A stretch of 64,000 nt of DNA from Pedobacter panaciterrae (GCF_013204795.1 NZ_JABMKW010000017.1:310001-374000); one strand, 5' to 3'. Counted from the first letter of the stretch, positions 35,972 to 45,427 are shown. Numbers and translations are program-made. The notes: a model not told the origin generated them from the sequence alone.

Positions 35972-35974
35972 CCT

Positions 35975-37177
35975 ATGACTAACTTTAAGCCCCTGCACGA
36001 ACAAATCGCCGAAAAGCTAATTGCCGAGCTCAAGGCTGGCACTTCCCCCTTCCAAAAGGCATGGATTGACGACAACAACCCTGGCTTTTCTATCCCTTTA
36101 AACCCTACCACTGGTAAAAACTATCGTGGTCTCAATGCACTCTGGCTGGGGATGCAGCCATTTTCCGACCCTCGCTGGTTAACTCTCCGTCAGGCAAATA
36201 TCAACAAATGGCAGGTTCAGAAGGGTGCGAAGGCTACCCTCATTAATTTTGTCCAGCACACGGATAAAAAAGCGGTACTAGATGAAAACGGTAAAGCCAT
36301 TCGGGATGAGAATGGCAAAGTCCGGTACACGGAAACTCAACTGGAAAAACCGATCATCACCAATGCCTGGGTATTCAACGCAGAGCAAATTAGCGGTATC
36401 CCTGAGCTGGCTCTGGTAAATGCTGAAAAACTAGCCGCACAAAAATGGTCTCCAATCGAGCGGGCCGAAGCCATTTTAAATGCAACCAATCCCAGTTTCA
36501 AACATGGGGGCAATTATGCCTTTTACAATTATGTAACAGATCAAATCACCCTGCCTCATCGGCATCAATTTCCAAGCGCAACAGAATACTACGCAACAGC
36601 CCTGCACGAGCTAGGCCACTGGACTGGCCACAAATCCCGGCTCGATCGCGATATGATGAATGGTTTTGGCACGCCTGATTATGCCAGAGAGGAGCTTCGT
36701 GCCGAAATCGCATCGCTCATGGTTGGCTCTGAAATAGGTACCGGCCATTATTTTGAACAACATGCCGTCTATGTTGAAGACTGGATCAAAGTACTACAGG
36801 ATGATCCATTCGAACTCCAAAAAGCAGCCGCAGATGCGCAAAAGATCTATGATTTCATATTGGATATCGAGCTCAAACTAAACCTAAAGCAGGAGGTAGA
36901 ACGAAAGCCGGAATCTAAGTTCTTAATGAAAGGTGACGAGATCGTTCATAACGACACCACCTACAAGGTTACCGAAGTGCTGAAGGGCAAGCAGGTAAAA
37001 ATTGAGGATATAGACTCTGGTGAACAGCTTAAGCTTTCTCATAGTGACGGACTTTACAAATCTCTCCTTGTTGCTAAAAACTATCCCATGCTAAATCCTG
37101 AAGTCAAAATGGATAATACCCGGGAATTGATACTCAATAACGAATCATCAGAAACCGCAATGAAAAGGAAGCGATAA
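35975..37177 (+). CDS. ArdC-like antirestriction / ssDNA-binding protein
   Basis: This 400-residue protein has an N-terminal ArdC-type ssDNA-binding domain (residues 1-130, with 'NYRGLNALWLGMQPFSDPRW'). A metallopeptidase-like domain carries 'HELGHWTGHKSRLDRD' near 210-225 and a second acidic helix 'YAREELRAEIASLM'. The C-terminal 100 residues look like a small DUF3945-type segment. ArdC proteins protect incoming conjugative DNA from restriction. It is co-transcribed with the coupling protein. Confidence 0.85.
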   Translation: MTNFKPLHEQIAEKLIAELKAGTSPFQKAWIDDNNPGFSIPLNPTTGKNYRGLNALWLGMQPFSDPRWLTLRQANINKWQVQKGAKATLINFVQHTDKKAVLDENGKAIRDENGKVRYTETQLEKPIITNAWVFNAEQISGIPELALVNAEKLAAQKWSPIERAEAILNATNPSFKHGGNYAFYNYVTDQITLPHRHQFPSATEYYATALHELGHWTGHKSRLDRDMMNGFGTPDYAREELRAEIASLMVGSEIGTGHYFEQHAVYVEDWIKVLQDDPFELQKAAADAQKIYDFILDIELKLNLKQEVERKPESKFLMKGDEIVHNDTTYKVTEVLKGKQVKIEDIDSGEQLKLSHSDGLYKSLLVAKNYPMLNPEVKMDNTRELILNNESSETAMKRKR

Positions 37178-37199
37178 ACCTTTCCTTACTAAATACACC

Positions 37200-38012
37200 A
37201 TGAACAGAAAGATTTTTAAAGAAGAAGAACTGCCAATTAAGGCGTTAGAAACCATAGGCCTGGCACAGAACGGACAATTATTGATGAGCGATGAAAACAA
37301 ACTCGCACTCCTTTTTGGGCGACGCACTTCCTTGATCAGGCTCCAGAATCTTGAAGATAAAAACTTAAAAATTGGCGAGTTGGAGGCCAAAATTTCAGTC
37401 GAAAGGAATAGCAAAGGCGAGATTGAACTGAAGGCCCACCCCATCTATCATCAGCCTGTATTTCCTGTCGACTTAACTGATATTGAAGCAGAGCAACTAG
37501 AACAGGGCGAAACCGTCGCCATCTATAAAAAACTGAAGGACAAAGACGAAATCAAACGCGAATACCTGTTTGAGTACGATTCTGAAACCCGTGAATACAT
37601 CAAAACAGACACAGAGAGAATCGAAGAACCACTGTTGGTTAACAGCGAAATCCTTACTGAAAGCCAGCGTGAAGCATTCCGCAAAGGCAAGGAGGTACAG
37701 CTTTCTGATGGCACCACATTTCGCTATTCCGGCATTGATACTGCACCATTTCGGGCAAATCGTATTGCACTGGCAGTCTCACTCCTGCTTGATGGCGGCT
37801 TATCCTATGTCATATACAAAGGAATTAAATCGCTAACCGGCAAGGAACACACTTCAGAAGCTCATGAACTAAGTAAGGGATTTCAGGAAAGTGTGGAGGA
37901 TTTAAAAAAAGCGGCTGAATACTTCCGCTCCAGGATGAAACAGGAACCCGCTAATGAAGCAAAAGAAATTGACCTCGGCATCCACAACAACAGGCCTTTC
38001 AGATCCAGATGA
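37200..38012 (+). CDS. DUF4099/DUF3945-like mobile-element protein
   Basis: This 270-residue soluble protein opens with 'FKEEELPIKALETIGL', the DUF4099-like pattern, with a DUF3945-like middle. A short hydrophobic stretch (about residues 192-206) is followed by a charged tail. Such proteins accompany conjugative elements in Bacteroidetes; the function is not established. A perfect hairpin lies 17 bases downstream. Confidence 0.7.
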   Translation: MNRKIFKEEELPIKALETIGLAQNGQLLMSDENKLALLFGRRTSLIRLQNLEDKNLKIGELEAKISVERNSKGEIELKAHPIYHQPVFPVDLTDIEAEQLEQGETVAIYKKLKDKDEIKREYLFEYDSETREYIKTDTERIEEPLLVNSEILTESQREAFRKGKEVQLSDGTTFRYSGIDTAPFRANRIALAVSLLLDGGLSYVIYKGIKSLTGKEHTSEAHELSKGFQESVEDLKKAAEYFRSRMKQEPANEAKEIDLGIHNNRPFRSR

Positions 38013-38028
38013 TGCCGCACACCCCTTA

Positions 38029-38056
38029 AGAATTCCTGCATTAAAGCAGGAATTCT
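38029..38056 (+). terminator. Perfect 11-bp hairpin ending the transfer operon
   Basis: AGAATTCCTGC (38029-38039) and GCAGGAATTCT (38046-38056) form a perfect 11-bp stem with a 6-base loop 17 bases after the DUF3945 gene. It lies between convergent genes and may stop transcription from both sides; no T-run follows. Confidence 0.55.
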
Positions 38057-38071
38057 CCACTAGCCGCTAGA

Positions 38072-38248
38072 CTATTTGTAACGCTTCGCTTCAGCTTTTC
38101 TCCTTCTGTTATCCAAATTCCAGATAAACCAAACCCATACGCCAAAGCCAAGCAAATAACCCGACCAGATGTTAGCCGAATTCAAAGCTCCCATAAATGC
38201 CCCTGCCGAAATAAAACAGGTAAACACCAGATACGCAAATGTCCTCAT
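38072..38248 (-). CDS. Small membrane protein, 58 residues
   Basis: An ATG at 38248 opens a 58-residue frame ending TAG at 38074. It has two hydrophobic segments (about residues 4-24 and 28-44) and a basic tail (NRRRKAEAKRYK). The size, membrane pattern and positive-inside tail suggest a real gene. No family was recognised. Confidence 0.6.
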   Translation of the reverse strand: MRTFAYLVFTCFISAGAFMGALNSANIWSGYLLGFGVWVWFIWNLDNRRRKAEAKRYK

Positions 38249-38319
38249 CACAATAAAATTTAAGTAAAGATGTGATCAGGCCTGTGGAATATGGCTTCTT
38301 CGGTTCACATTAAACCCCG

Positions 38320-38335
38320 TTGATTGTACAATCAA
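38320..38335. promoter_or_regulatory. Perfect 16-bp palindrome
   Basis: TTGATTGTACAATCAA is a perfect palindrome in the 450-base gene-free region between the small membrane protein and the histone-like gene. A dimeric regulator could bind it, with either neighbour as target. The rest of this gap holds a hairpin at 38422-38441 and one at 38593-38608. Confidence 0.5.
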
Positions 38336-38421
38336 ATATACGAACTTGTTAATTATTCATCAACGCTTTCCCCCACGCAATCATCTTCCTTGCAGGATAA
38401 CGGACCTGATTTCTCTTCCAA

Positions 38422-38447
38422 ATACCCGCAATGCCGGGTATCTTTTC
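38422..38447 (+). terminator. Hairpin with T-stretch in the 38.2-38.7 kb gap
   Basis: ATACCCG (38422-38428) and CGGGTAT (38435-38441) form a perfect 7-bp stem followed by CTTTT. No gene lies directly upstream on this strand, so its role is unclear. Confidence 0.35.
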
Positions 38448-38611
38448 CGTTCACCAGGCGGTTCGCCTTCAGCTTATCACTGAACTGAAATCAATCTATC
38501 CGCTTGATGGCGGACATCATTCTTTTAGATCAAGGAAAAACACTTCAAACCCTTTAAAAACTCACCTAAAAGCGTTGTTTTTAACAGAAAAGCTGAGTTT
38601 ATACTCAGTTA

Positions 38612-38645
38612 TTGCAGAAACTAAAAAAGATTTTTTCTATGTTTA
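38612..38645 (+). promoter_or_regulatory. Candidate Bacteroidetes promoter for the histone-H1-like gene
   Basis: TTG (38612-38614), a 23-base spacer, then TATGTTTA (38638-38645) matches the TTG-N17-23-TAnnTTTG promoter of this phylum at 7 of 8 positions. It lies about 55 bases before the start. The CTGAGT-TTAT-ACTCAG hairpin (38593-38608) is just upstream. Confidence 0.35.
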
Positions 38646-38699
38646 TCGCCTGCTAAATACATTTAGAGGCAGATTTATATTAGTTAACTTTCAAAAAAA

Positions 38700-38876
38700 A
38701 TGGAAAAATTTTCAAAACTTAAAGAATTGGTAGCTTCAGTTGAAACTGATGTAGAGAAATTTTATAATGCTGGTAACAGTGCAGCAGGGACAAGAGTCCG
38801 TAAAGCAATGCAGGATTTAAAAGTATTGGCACAGGAAATCCGTGCTGAAGTTACTGAGAAAAAAAACGCTAAGTAA
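38700..38876 (+). CDS. Histone-H1-like small basic protein
   Basis: A 58-residue frame runs from ATG 38700 to TAA 38876 and begins MEKFSKLKELVASVETDVEK. The pattern 'FYNAGNSAAGTRVRKAMQDL' is typical of small Bacteroidetes histone-H1-like proteins, which bind and compact DNA. It is followed by an intrinsic terminator, so it is a single-gene unit. It may belong to the host chromosome rather than the element. Confidence 0.8.
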   Translation: MEKFSKLKELVASVETDVEKFYNAGNSAAGTRVRKAMQDLKVLAQEIRAEVTEKKNAK

Positions 38877-38900
38877 TTCTTTATTCAAAAAAATAATAAA

Positions 38901-38937
38901 GCCCGGTAGCCTAGAAGCCGGGCATTGTTATTTTTTT
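38901..38937 (+). terminator. Terminator of the histone-H1-like gene
   Basis: GCCCGG (38901-38906) pairs with CCGGGC (38918-38923). ATTGTTA and then a run of T to 38937 follow. It lies 25 bases after the stop. Confidence 0.7.
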
Positions 38938-38939
38938 AC

Positions 38940-39101
38940 CTACAATACCAGGAAGCGCTCCTCAGCTTCCGCCTCGATATGTGCTCTCGTTATATAAAGA
39001 GCCCTACTTTCATTCCTCATATTGAAGTTATGCAGATGCGGAGAAAGATTCAAATGGGTGATAACTACGTCTGGGTCATGCGGTAAACTGGCAGTTTGCC
39101 T
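38940..39101 (-). pseudogene. Possible gene remnant (C-terminal fragment)
   Basis: An open frame of 53 residues without a good start reads LPHDPDVVITHLNLSPHLHN and ends EAEAEERFLVL. The composition looks protein-like and the frame is closed upstream by TAA. I do not recognise the family. It lies between the element and the LytTR genes, where an element border could fall. Confidence 0.3.
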
Positions 39102-39156
39102 TTAAAAAACCTAGATATTTCTATTTTACCTGACAGTTGAGACAGTACCCTGTTTA

Positions 39157-39879
39157 CTACTTATTTAAAATCTTTTTGGTTACAAATTCGGTAAAAAAGA
39201 AATCCCTGTACATATTCCCAATTGGTATTTCATTTTTTCCAATATATACGGTATTGTTATCCACAGAGTCTATTCTATTTACATTGATGATGTAAGATTT
39301 ACTGACTCTGACAAAAAAACTTTTCGGAAGCAAATCATGAATAGTTTTAATATTCATCAGTGTAATCACTTTTTGATTTACTATGTAAATAACCACATAA
39401 TCCTTTAACCCCTCAATATAAAGTATATCAGTAAAATGTACTTTAAACATTCTGCGGTCTGCTCTTACGAAAATATAATCATCGGTTATGTTTTCTATAT
39501 TACTGTTTATATTATCAGTGTGGAACAATTTGAAATACGTCTGTGCTTTTTCAACTGCTTTTTGAAAACGTTCTAATTTTACAGGTTTAATCAAATAGTC
39601 GATAGCGTCGACTTCATAACTCTCAGAAGCAAATTCATGAAAAGCAGTAGTAAATACCACTAAAGTTTTTTTAGGAATAGTTCTGGCAAATTCAATTCCA
39701 TTCACTCCTGGCATTTGAATGTCAAGAAATATTAAATCAACGGCATTTTTTGCCAGAAACGCTCTTGTCGCATCTGCTCCGTTAAATGAAGCTATGGATT
39801 CTAAATTTTCCGTCTCATTAACCAGTTTCTGGATTGCTTTTCTTGCTAGTGGCTCATCATCTACTATTATGCAGTTCAT
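39157..39879 (-). CDS. LytTR-family response regulator
   Basis: This 240-residue protein has a receiver domain (MNCIIVDDEP, phospho-acceptor D53 in 'IFLDIQMPG') and a C-terminal LytTR DNA-binding domain (from 'DDYIFVRADRRMFKV'). It pairs with the LytS-type kinase encoded 1 base upstream. It probably controls the divergent TonB-dependent receptor operon. Confidence 0.9.
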   Translation of the reverse strand: MNCIIVDDEPLARKAIQKLVNETENLESIASFNGADATRAFLAKNAVDLIFLDIQMPGVNGIEFARTIPKKTLVVFTTAFHEFASESYEVDAIDYLIKPVKLERFQKAVEKAQTYFKLFHTDNINSNIENITDDYIFVRADRRMFKVHFTDILYIEGLKDYVVIYIVNQKVITLMNIKTIHDLLPKSFFVRVSKSYIINVNRIDSVDNNTVYIGKNEIPIGNMYRDFFFTEFVTKKILNK

Positions 39880-39880
39880 T

Positions 39881-40927
39881 TTATAATTTTAAAGTTAAGG
39901 TAGCGCAGTACGTTTCCGAATTGTCTTCTATTTTCAAAACGTGTGAAGAAGGGAACAGGAGTTCTAATCTTCTTTTAATATTGGCCAGACCTAATCCTCC
40001 GGATTTATTAACGGCTTTTACAGCTGGTTTTGAGTTTACGCATTTGAAAAAAAGCTCAGTATGACGAACATCGAAAAACAAATTTACGTAGGATAATTTC
40101 GCTGAGTCATTATTGTGTTTTACAGCATTTTCGACAAATGAAACAAATAATAAGGGAGGAACCTGAACACCGCTCAATTCCCCTTCTTTGGATATTAAAA
40201 AACTAAAATTATCCCGTCTAACTTTTTCAAGGTTTAAAAAATCTTCTAAAAAATGGATTTCTGAAGTTAATAAAACTTTATCTCTCGAGCTGTCATAAAG
40301 CTGATAACGAAGTAGGTCACTTAGCTTCATCAAAACCTGAGAAGCTTTTTTAGGATCATCTTCAATTAAAACATTGGCATTATTGAGCATGTTAAAAAGG
40401 AAATGCGGATTGATCTGATTCTTGAGCTGTTCCAGTTCGGCATTAGTTTTTGCCAGGTCCAGATCATGAATCAGTTGAGCATCAGATATCCACTGCTGGA
40501 ATAATTTAACTGCGGCCGATGCAATAATAAGCACCATGATCATAAAGGAAAAGGTAAAAAAATTAATACTGTCATCCTGGTAAGGCAGTAAATCAGGTTT
40601 AAAATAACTAGAAAAACCTTCATGAATGTAAAACGAAAGAATCATGCCTGAAAGCACAAAAAGACCATAACTCAGGTATTTTTTTTTAAACAAAAATCTA
40701 GGTACAAAAAAATACATATTGCTGTAGGCCAATAAAATTATCTGAAAAAAAATGACCGATCGATTATAGGTTTCGAAAGGTTCTACATAGTCCGGCGGAC
40801 TGTAGTACAAAACAACAATACAAAATGCAATTAGTAACAAATGACGGTGAAATCGGTATTTCCCTGAAATGATCAACTCAAGCATGCAATTGGCATCGAT
40901 AGTTTTGCCGGGTAAAATTTTATTCAT
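39881..40927 (-). CDS. LytS-type sensor histidine kinase
   Basis: This protein is 348 residues from ATG 40927; the frame is open to 40999. Four membrane segments in the N-terminal half precede a His_kinase domain with 'QINPHFLFNMLNNANVL' carrying the phospho-His, and a C-terminal HATPase region. It has no extracellular sensor domain of note, as is usual for LytTR partners. It is co-transcribed with the regulator and divergent from the receptor at 41274. Confidence 0.85.
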   Translation of the reverse strand: MNKILPGKTIDANCMLELIISGKYRFHRHLLLIAFCIVVLYYSPPDYVEPFETYNRSVIFFQIILLAYSNMYFFVPRFLFKKKYLSYGLFVLSGMILSFYIHEGFSSYFKPDLLPYQDDSINFFTFSFMIMVLIIASAAVKLFQQWISDAQLIHDLDLAKTNAELEQLKNQINPHFLFNMLNNANVLIEDDPKKASQVLMKLSDLLRYQLYDSSRDKVLLTSEIHFLEDFLNLEKVRRDNFSFLISKEGELSGVQVPPLLFVSFVENAVKHNNDSAKLSYVNLFFDVRHTELFFKCVNSKPAVKAVNKSGGLGLANIKRRLELLFPSSHVLKIEDNSETYCATLTLKL

Positions 40928-41273
40928 AAGCCTATTTTTGATTTCGAGCAAATGTAGCAATATGCAAGAAGTATAAATTTTTACTATACCAAAGCACATG
41001 AATTATATACCAAAATAAGATTTAAACATAGTAAACCTTTTCTGGGAGTTTAAATAATACGCTCCTAGCCCAAAAAGTATATTTCAATGAGGATTCTTTT
41101 GTCTTGAAAATCCCGCTTCTTTCGCTGAAATCTTAGTCCGCAATTTATTTTACTGCTAGATGTAACAGTTGCTTTAGTATATAAAGTAAGTCATTTGGTA
41201 TATATAAAATATGCGGATTCCACAAAAATATACTTTAGCCGAAAATTGCAACACTTAATTCAAAACTTCAATA

Positions 41274-43649
41274 ATGAAAATCAGAATCCAATTCTTTCTC
41301 TTATTCTTTTTTGCCTTTGTATTTCATACCTATTCGCAGGAAAAAGTTACCCTTAGCGGTACAGTATCCAATAAGTCCAATACCGAAACACTCATTGGCG
41401 TAAACATTTACATTCCAGAAGTGAAGATAGGCATTACCACGAATTCGTACGGATATTATACCACAACAGTGCCAAAAGGGACTTACACCATTATCATAAG
41501 CTATGTGGGTTTTGATAATATAGAAGAAACCATCACGCTGATCGAAAACACCAAAAAGAACTTCGGGATGACAGAAAACAGTAAAACATTGGGTGAAGTT
41601 GTGATTAAAACCAATACCGCAAAAGAAAACATCCGGAAACCCGAAATGAGTACCAATAAACTGTCAATTGCCACGATAAAAAAGATGCCGGCTGTTATGG
41701 GTGAAGTGGATGTCTTAAAATCGATCTTACAACTTCCCGGGGTTACTAACGCACAGGAAGGCGCGTCGGGATTTAATGTCAGGGGAGGTTCTGTTGATGG
41801 AAATCTCGTACTGCTTGATGAAGCCGTTGTTTACAATACCTCTCATTTATTCGGATTCTTTTCTGTTTTTAACGCTGATGTAATCAAGGATTTAAAACTT
41901 TACAAAGGAGGGATTCCCGCCAATTTTGGTGGACGTATCTCATCAGTACTGGATATTTATCAAAAAGAAGGAAACAACAAGGAGTATCATGTTAACGGGG
42001 GGATCGGATTAGTCTCAAGCCGGTTGCTTGTTGAAGGTCCTATCGTTAAAGATAAAAGTTCTTTCGTGGTTGCAGGTAGAGGTTCTTACGCGCATCTTTT
42101 TTTGAAAATGGCGAATGAACCAAATTCAGCCTATTTCTATGACTTGAACACCAAGTTCAATTACAAATTCAACGATAAAAACAATGTTTTTGTATCGGGA
42201 TACTTTGGCAACGACAACCTGAATTTTAACAACAGTTTTATAAACACCTATGGTAATAAACTTTTTAACCTCAGGTGGAACCATATCTTCTCAGACAAGG
42301 TTTTCTCCAATGCATCTGCCATTTACAGTGATTATGACTACCGTATTAAAGTAAAATCCGCCGGTCTTGACTGGAAAGCAGAGGTTAAAAATTACAATCT
42401 TAAATATGATTTTAAACATTATGTTTCAAATCACCTGACTTTAAATTATGGTGTAAATTCAATTTACTACAATTTTAATCCCGGAACGATCAGGCCGTTT
42501 AATGCGAGTTCAGCTGTCAATCCGGACCAGTTGGCCAAAAAATATGCCTTTGAAAATGCCATCTATATCAGTGCCGAACAAAACCTTTCCGAAAAATTAT
42601 CACTGAATTATGGACTTCGCTACAGTAATTTTCAAAGATTAGGTGCGCAGCAAGTGTACACCTATGCCAATAATCAGCCAGTTGTTTACAATAAGGTGCT
42701 TCATATTTATGAAGAGGCTGAGCCAACAGGAACAATAAACTATCTGAAAAACAAAAAGATAGCCAGTTTTGGCAACCTGGAACCAAGACTTGCCGTAGCT
42801 TATTCGTTAAACAATGACCAGTCCATTAAGGCCAGTTACAATAGAATGAGCCAATATGTTCATCTGATTTCCAATACTGCTTCTGCAAGCCCGCTTGATA
42901 TATGGGCGCCTTCTGACCAATACCTTAAACCGGAAATTTTAGATCAGGTAGCACTGGGGTACTTTCACAATTTTAAAGGCGGTAAATATTCTTTGGAAAC
43001 TGAAACATTCTATAAAAAAGTGAAAAACAAGGCAGATTACATTGACGGCGCAGATTTATTGGGAATCGATGCTGTAGAAAGTGTGCTTTTAAACGGAGAA
43101 GGAAGGGCTTATGGTTTGGAAATGATGTTGAAAAAAAATACAGGAAAGCTGACGGGCTGGGTATCTTATACGCTTTCTAAAGCACAACAAAGGACACCAG
43201 GCAGAAATGCAGATGAACCGGGCATAAACAACGGAGAATGGTACAGGGCAAATTATGACAAATTGCATAATTTATCTGTTACGGGCGCTTATGCTGTAAG
43301 TCCGAAATGGTCATTTGGGGCTATTTTAACTTTCCAGAGCGGAAAAGCAGCGACATTTCCTAATGGAAAATACCTGTACCAGGGCGTTAATGTTGCGAGT
43401 TACGGAGTAAGAAATGAAAATTCTTTAGCCGCATACCACCGTATAGATGTATCTGCAACTTATACGCCTAAACCCAACAAGAAAAAAGGATGGCAGGGTG
43501 AATGGAATTTCAGCATCTACAATCTTTACAACAGAAACAATGCAGCATCGTACGCTTTTAGGCAGAATGAAGATACGGGAACAAGTGAAACAAGAAGAGT
43601 ATCCATTTTTGGCATTGTCCCCAGTGTAACCTACAACGTAAAATTTTAA
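41274..43649 (+). CDS. TonB-dependent receptor with CarboxypepD_reg domain
   Basis: This 791-residue outer-membrane protein has a signal peptide ending near 'HTYSQ', a CarboxypepD_reg domain (about residues 24-105), a plug (about 125-240, with 'ASGFNVRGGSVDGNLVLLDE') and a beta barrel to a C-terminal aromatic-type ending 'VTYNVKF'. No SusD gene follows; a DUF4249 lipoprotein does. The substrate is unknown, possibly metal complexes or peptides rather than glycans. It is probably regulated by the divergent LytTR pair. Confidence 0.9.
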   Translation: MKIRIQFFLLFFFAFVFHTYSQEKVTLSGTVSNKSNTETLIGVNIYIPEVKIGITTNSYGYYTTTVPKGTYTIIISYVGFDNIEETITLIENTKKNFGMTENSKTLGEVVIKTNTAKENIRKPEMSTNKLSIATIKKMPAVMGEVDVLKSILQLPGVTNAQEGASGFNVRGGSVDGNLVLLDEAVVYNTSHLFGFFSVFNADVIKDLKLYKGGIPANFGGRISSVLDIYQKEGNNKEYHVNGGIGLVSSRLLVEGPIVKDKSSFVVAGRGSYAHLFLKMANEPNSAYFYDLNTKFNYKFNDKNNVFVSGYFGNDNLNFNNSFINTYGNKLFNLRWNHIFSDKVFSNASAIYSDYDYRIKVKSAGLDWKAEVKNYNLKYDFKHYVSNHLTLNYGVNSIYYNFNPGTIRPFNASSAVNPDQLAKKYAFENAIYISAEQNLSEKLSLNYGLRYSNFQRLGAQQVYTYANNQPVVYNKVLHIYEEAEPTGTINYLKNKKIASFGNLEPRLAVAYSLNNDQSIKASYNRMSQYVHLISNTASASPLDIWAPSDQYLKPEILDQVALGYFHNFKGGKYSLETETFYKKVKNKADYIDGADLLGIDAVESVLLNGEGRAYGLEMMLKKNTGKLTGWVSYTLSKAQQRTPGRNADEPGINNGEWYRANYDKLHNLSVTGAYAVSPKWSFGAILTFQSGKAATFPNGKYLYQGVNVASYGVRNENSLAAYHRIDVSATYTPKPNKKKGWQGEWNFSIYNLYNRNNAASYAFRQNEDTGTSETRRVSIFGIVPSVTYNVKF

Positions 43650-43680
43650 AAGCAACTCACTTATTTATAAAAAGATAAAA

Positions 43681-44502
43681 ATGAAACTACTACAAAAAAT
43701 TATAATTCTATCTGTTGCACTGTTTGTGACAGGATGCGAGAAAGCTGTTAATGTACCTCTTAAGACAGCATCGCCAAGATTGGTTATAGATGCGTCTATA
43801 GATTGGGTTAAAAATACAACGGGCAATGAACAAAAGATTGTATTGTCGACAACAACAGGTTATTACGGTTCCGAATTCCCAAGCGTTTCGGGAGCAGTAG
43901 TTACGGTAACAAATGCATCAAATACGGTCTTTAATTTTGTAGAAACTCCCGGAACTGGGCAATATGTTTGTCACAATTTCCTTCCCGTTATCGGCCAGGC
44001 TTATAATCTAAAAATTATATTAAACGGCGAAACCTATACCGCATCAGAAACATTTACCCCGGTTCCAAAAATTGAAGATCATATTGATCAGAACGACAAA
44101 GGAGGTGAAGTCGGTGATGAAATTGAAGTAACATTTTACTACAAGGATGATGCAAGTCAGGCAAATTCTTATCTAAACAGTATCAGGCAGCCGTATTCGC
44201 CGTTCCCTGAGCTTGAAGTTGAAGATGATGAACACACTAATGGTAATTTAATGCAGGAGTCGTATTCGCATGAAAAGTTAAAAGCTGGGGACCTGGTAGA
44301 CTTTAAACTGTACGGGATTTCAAAAAGCTATTACAATTACATGTTCAAATTAATATTGGCTACTGGCAATGATGGCAACCCTTTTCCGACAACACCAAGT
44401 GCAGTCCGCGGTAATATTATTAATCAGACCAATAGCGATAATTACGCTTTTGGCTATTTCAGACTTGCAGAAGTAGACACAAAAAACTATAAGGTTAGGT
44501 AA
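43681..44502 (+). CDS. DUF4249 lipoprotein
   Basis: This 273-residue protein has a lipoprotein signal with the lipobox Cys in 'VALFVTGCEKAVN' and a beta-rich body (PRLVIDASI onward) typical of DUF4249. DUF4249 proteins are commonly encoded after TonB-dependent receptors of this type; a surface accessory role is inferred. It is 31 bases after the receptor. Confidence 0.85.
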   Translation: MKLLQKIIILSVALFVTGCEKAVNVPLKTASPRLVIDASIDWVKNTTGNEQKIVLSTTTGYYGSEFPSVSGAVVTVTNASNTVFNFVETPGTGQYVCHNFLPVIGQAYNLKIILNGETYTASETFTPVPKIEDHIDQNDKGGEVGDEIEVTFYYKDDASQANSYLNSIRQPYSPFPELEVEDDEHTNGNLMQESYSHEKLKAGDLVDFKLYGISKSYYNYMFKLILATGNDGNPFPTTPSAVRGNIINQTNSDNYAFGYFRLAEVDTKNYKVR

Positions 44503-44525
44503 TTAACCTTTGCGCATTTAGTAAA

Positions 44526-44559
44526 AACCGGAATTATTATCTCCATGAAAAGTCCGGTT
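44526..44559 (+). terminator. Hairpin after the DUF4249 gene
   Basis: AACCGGA (44526-44532) pairs perfectly with TCCGGTT (44553-44559). It lies 23 bases after the stop, without a strong T-run. Confidence 0.45.
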
Positions 44560-44646
44560 ATTCAATAATCTTGGAGCAATTGAAGCGCTGCCATAAGGTA
44601 TATAGAATCAACATACTTCGTGTGTAATTGAATAATATATAAATAA

Positions 44647-45396
44647 ATGAATAATATAATAATTGTGCTTTTTCTATTTTTATCCGTTTTAAAAGTTAAC
44701 GGACAAAGCGTTTCAATTGACTCAACAAAAAAAATTACAAACACCCAATCCAAATACAAATCGCTCATCATTCCGACTGTTTTAATCGGATATGGGATTG
44801 CTGGTCTTACAAGCCCCGCTTTAAAAGATATTAACATCAGTGTTAAAAATGAATTTAGGGAGCATGATGACAAGAAAGTAAACTGGGATGATTATGCTCA
44901 ATACAGTCCGTTTTTATCAGTATATGCCTTAAATGCAATGGGCGTACATGGAAAAAATAATTTTAAAGACAGAACCATTGTTTTGGCAACGGCATATCTC
45001 ATTATGGGCGGCTCTGTAAACATCATAAAAAAAACTTCAAAAGTTAAAAGACCAGATGGCTCAGATACCAACTCGTTTCCTTCGGGACATACCGCTACGG
45101 CTTTTATGGGTGCCGAGTTTTTATATCAGGAGTATAAAGATGTATCGGATTGGTATGGTATTACAGGCTATGCGGTTGCTGCCGGCACAGGTTTTTTTAG
45201 GATGTCCAACGAAAAGCATTGGCTTACCGATGTTGCCACAGGTGCAGGAATCGGAATTTTAAGCACCAAAATCGCATATTGGGTGCATCCGTTAATTAAG
45301 AAAACGATTTTCAAAGACAAAGATAAAGTAAATGGAACTGTGATGCCTTTTTATAATGGAAGACAATACGGGTTGGGATTGTCAATGACATTCTGA
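44647..45396 (+). CDS. PAP2-family membrane-associated phosphatase
   Basis: This 249-residue protein has a signal-like N-terminus. The three phosphatase signatures are K-(x)-RP in 'KVKRPDGSD', PSGH in 'SFPSGHTATAF', and R-x5-H-x3-D in 'RMSNEKHWLTD'. It removes phosphate from lipid phosphates or undecaprenyl diphosphate. It follows the receptor pair and may be in the same regulon. Confidence 0.85.
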   Translation: MNNIIIVLFLFLSVLKVNGQSVSIDSTKKITNTQSKYKSLIIPTVLIGYGIAGLTSPALKDINISVKNEFREHDDKKVNWDDYAQYSPFLSVYALNAMGVHGKNNFKDRTIVLATAYLIMGGSVNIIKKTSKVKRPDGSDTNSFPSGHTATAFMGAEFLYQEYKDVSDWYGITGYAVAAGTGFFRMSNEKHWLTDVATGAGIGILSTKIAYWVHPLIKKTIFKDKDKVNGTVMPFYNGRQYGLGLSMTF

Positions 45397-45427
45397 AAAT
45401 GTGCACATAATCTTTTACTTTCCATAA

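Noticed and set aside
38431..38733. 100-codon plus-strand frame before the histone-like gene
   Set aside because: It overlaps the histone-H1-like start and the promoter candidate, crosses hairpins, and has no domain or typical composition.
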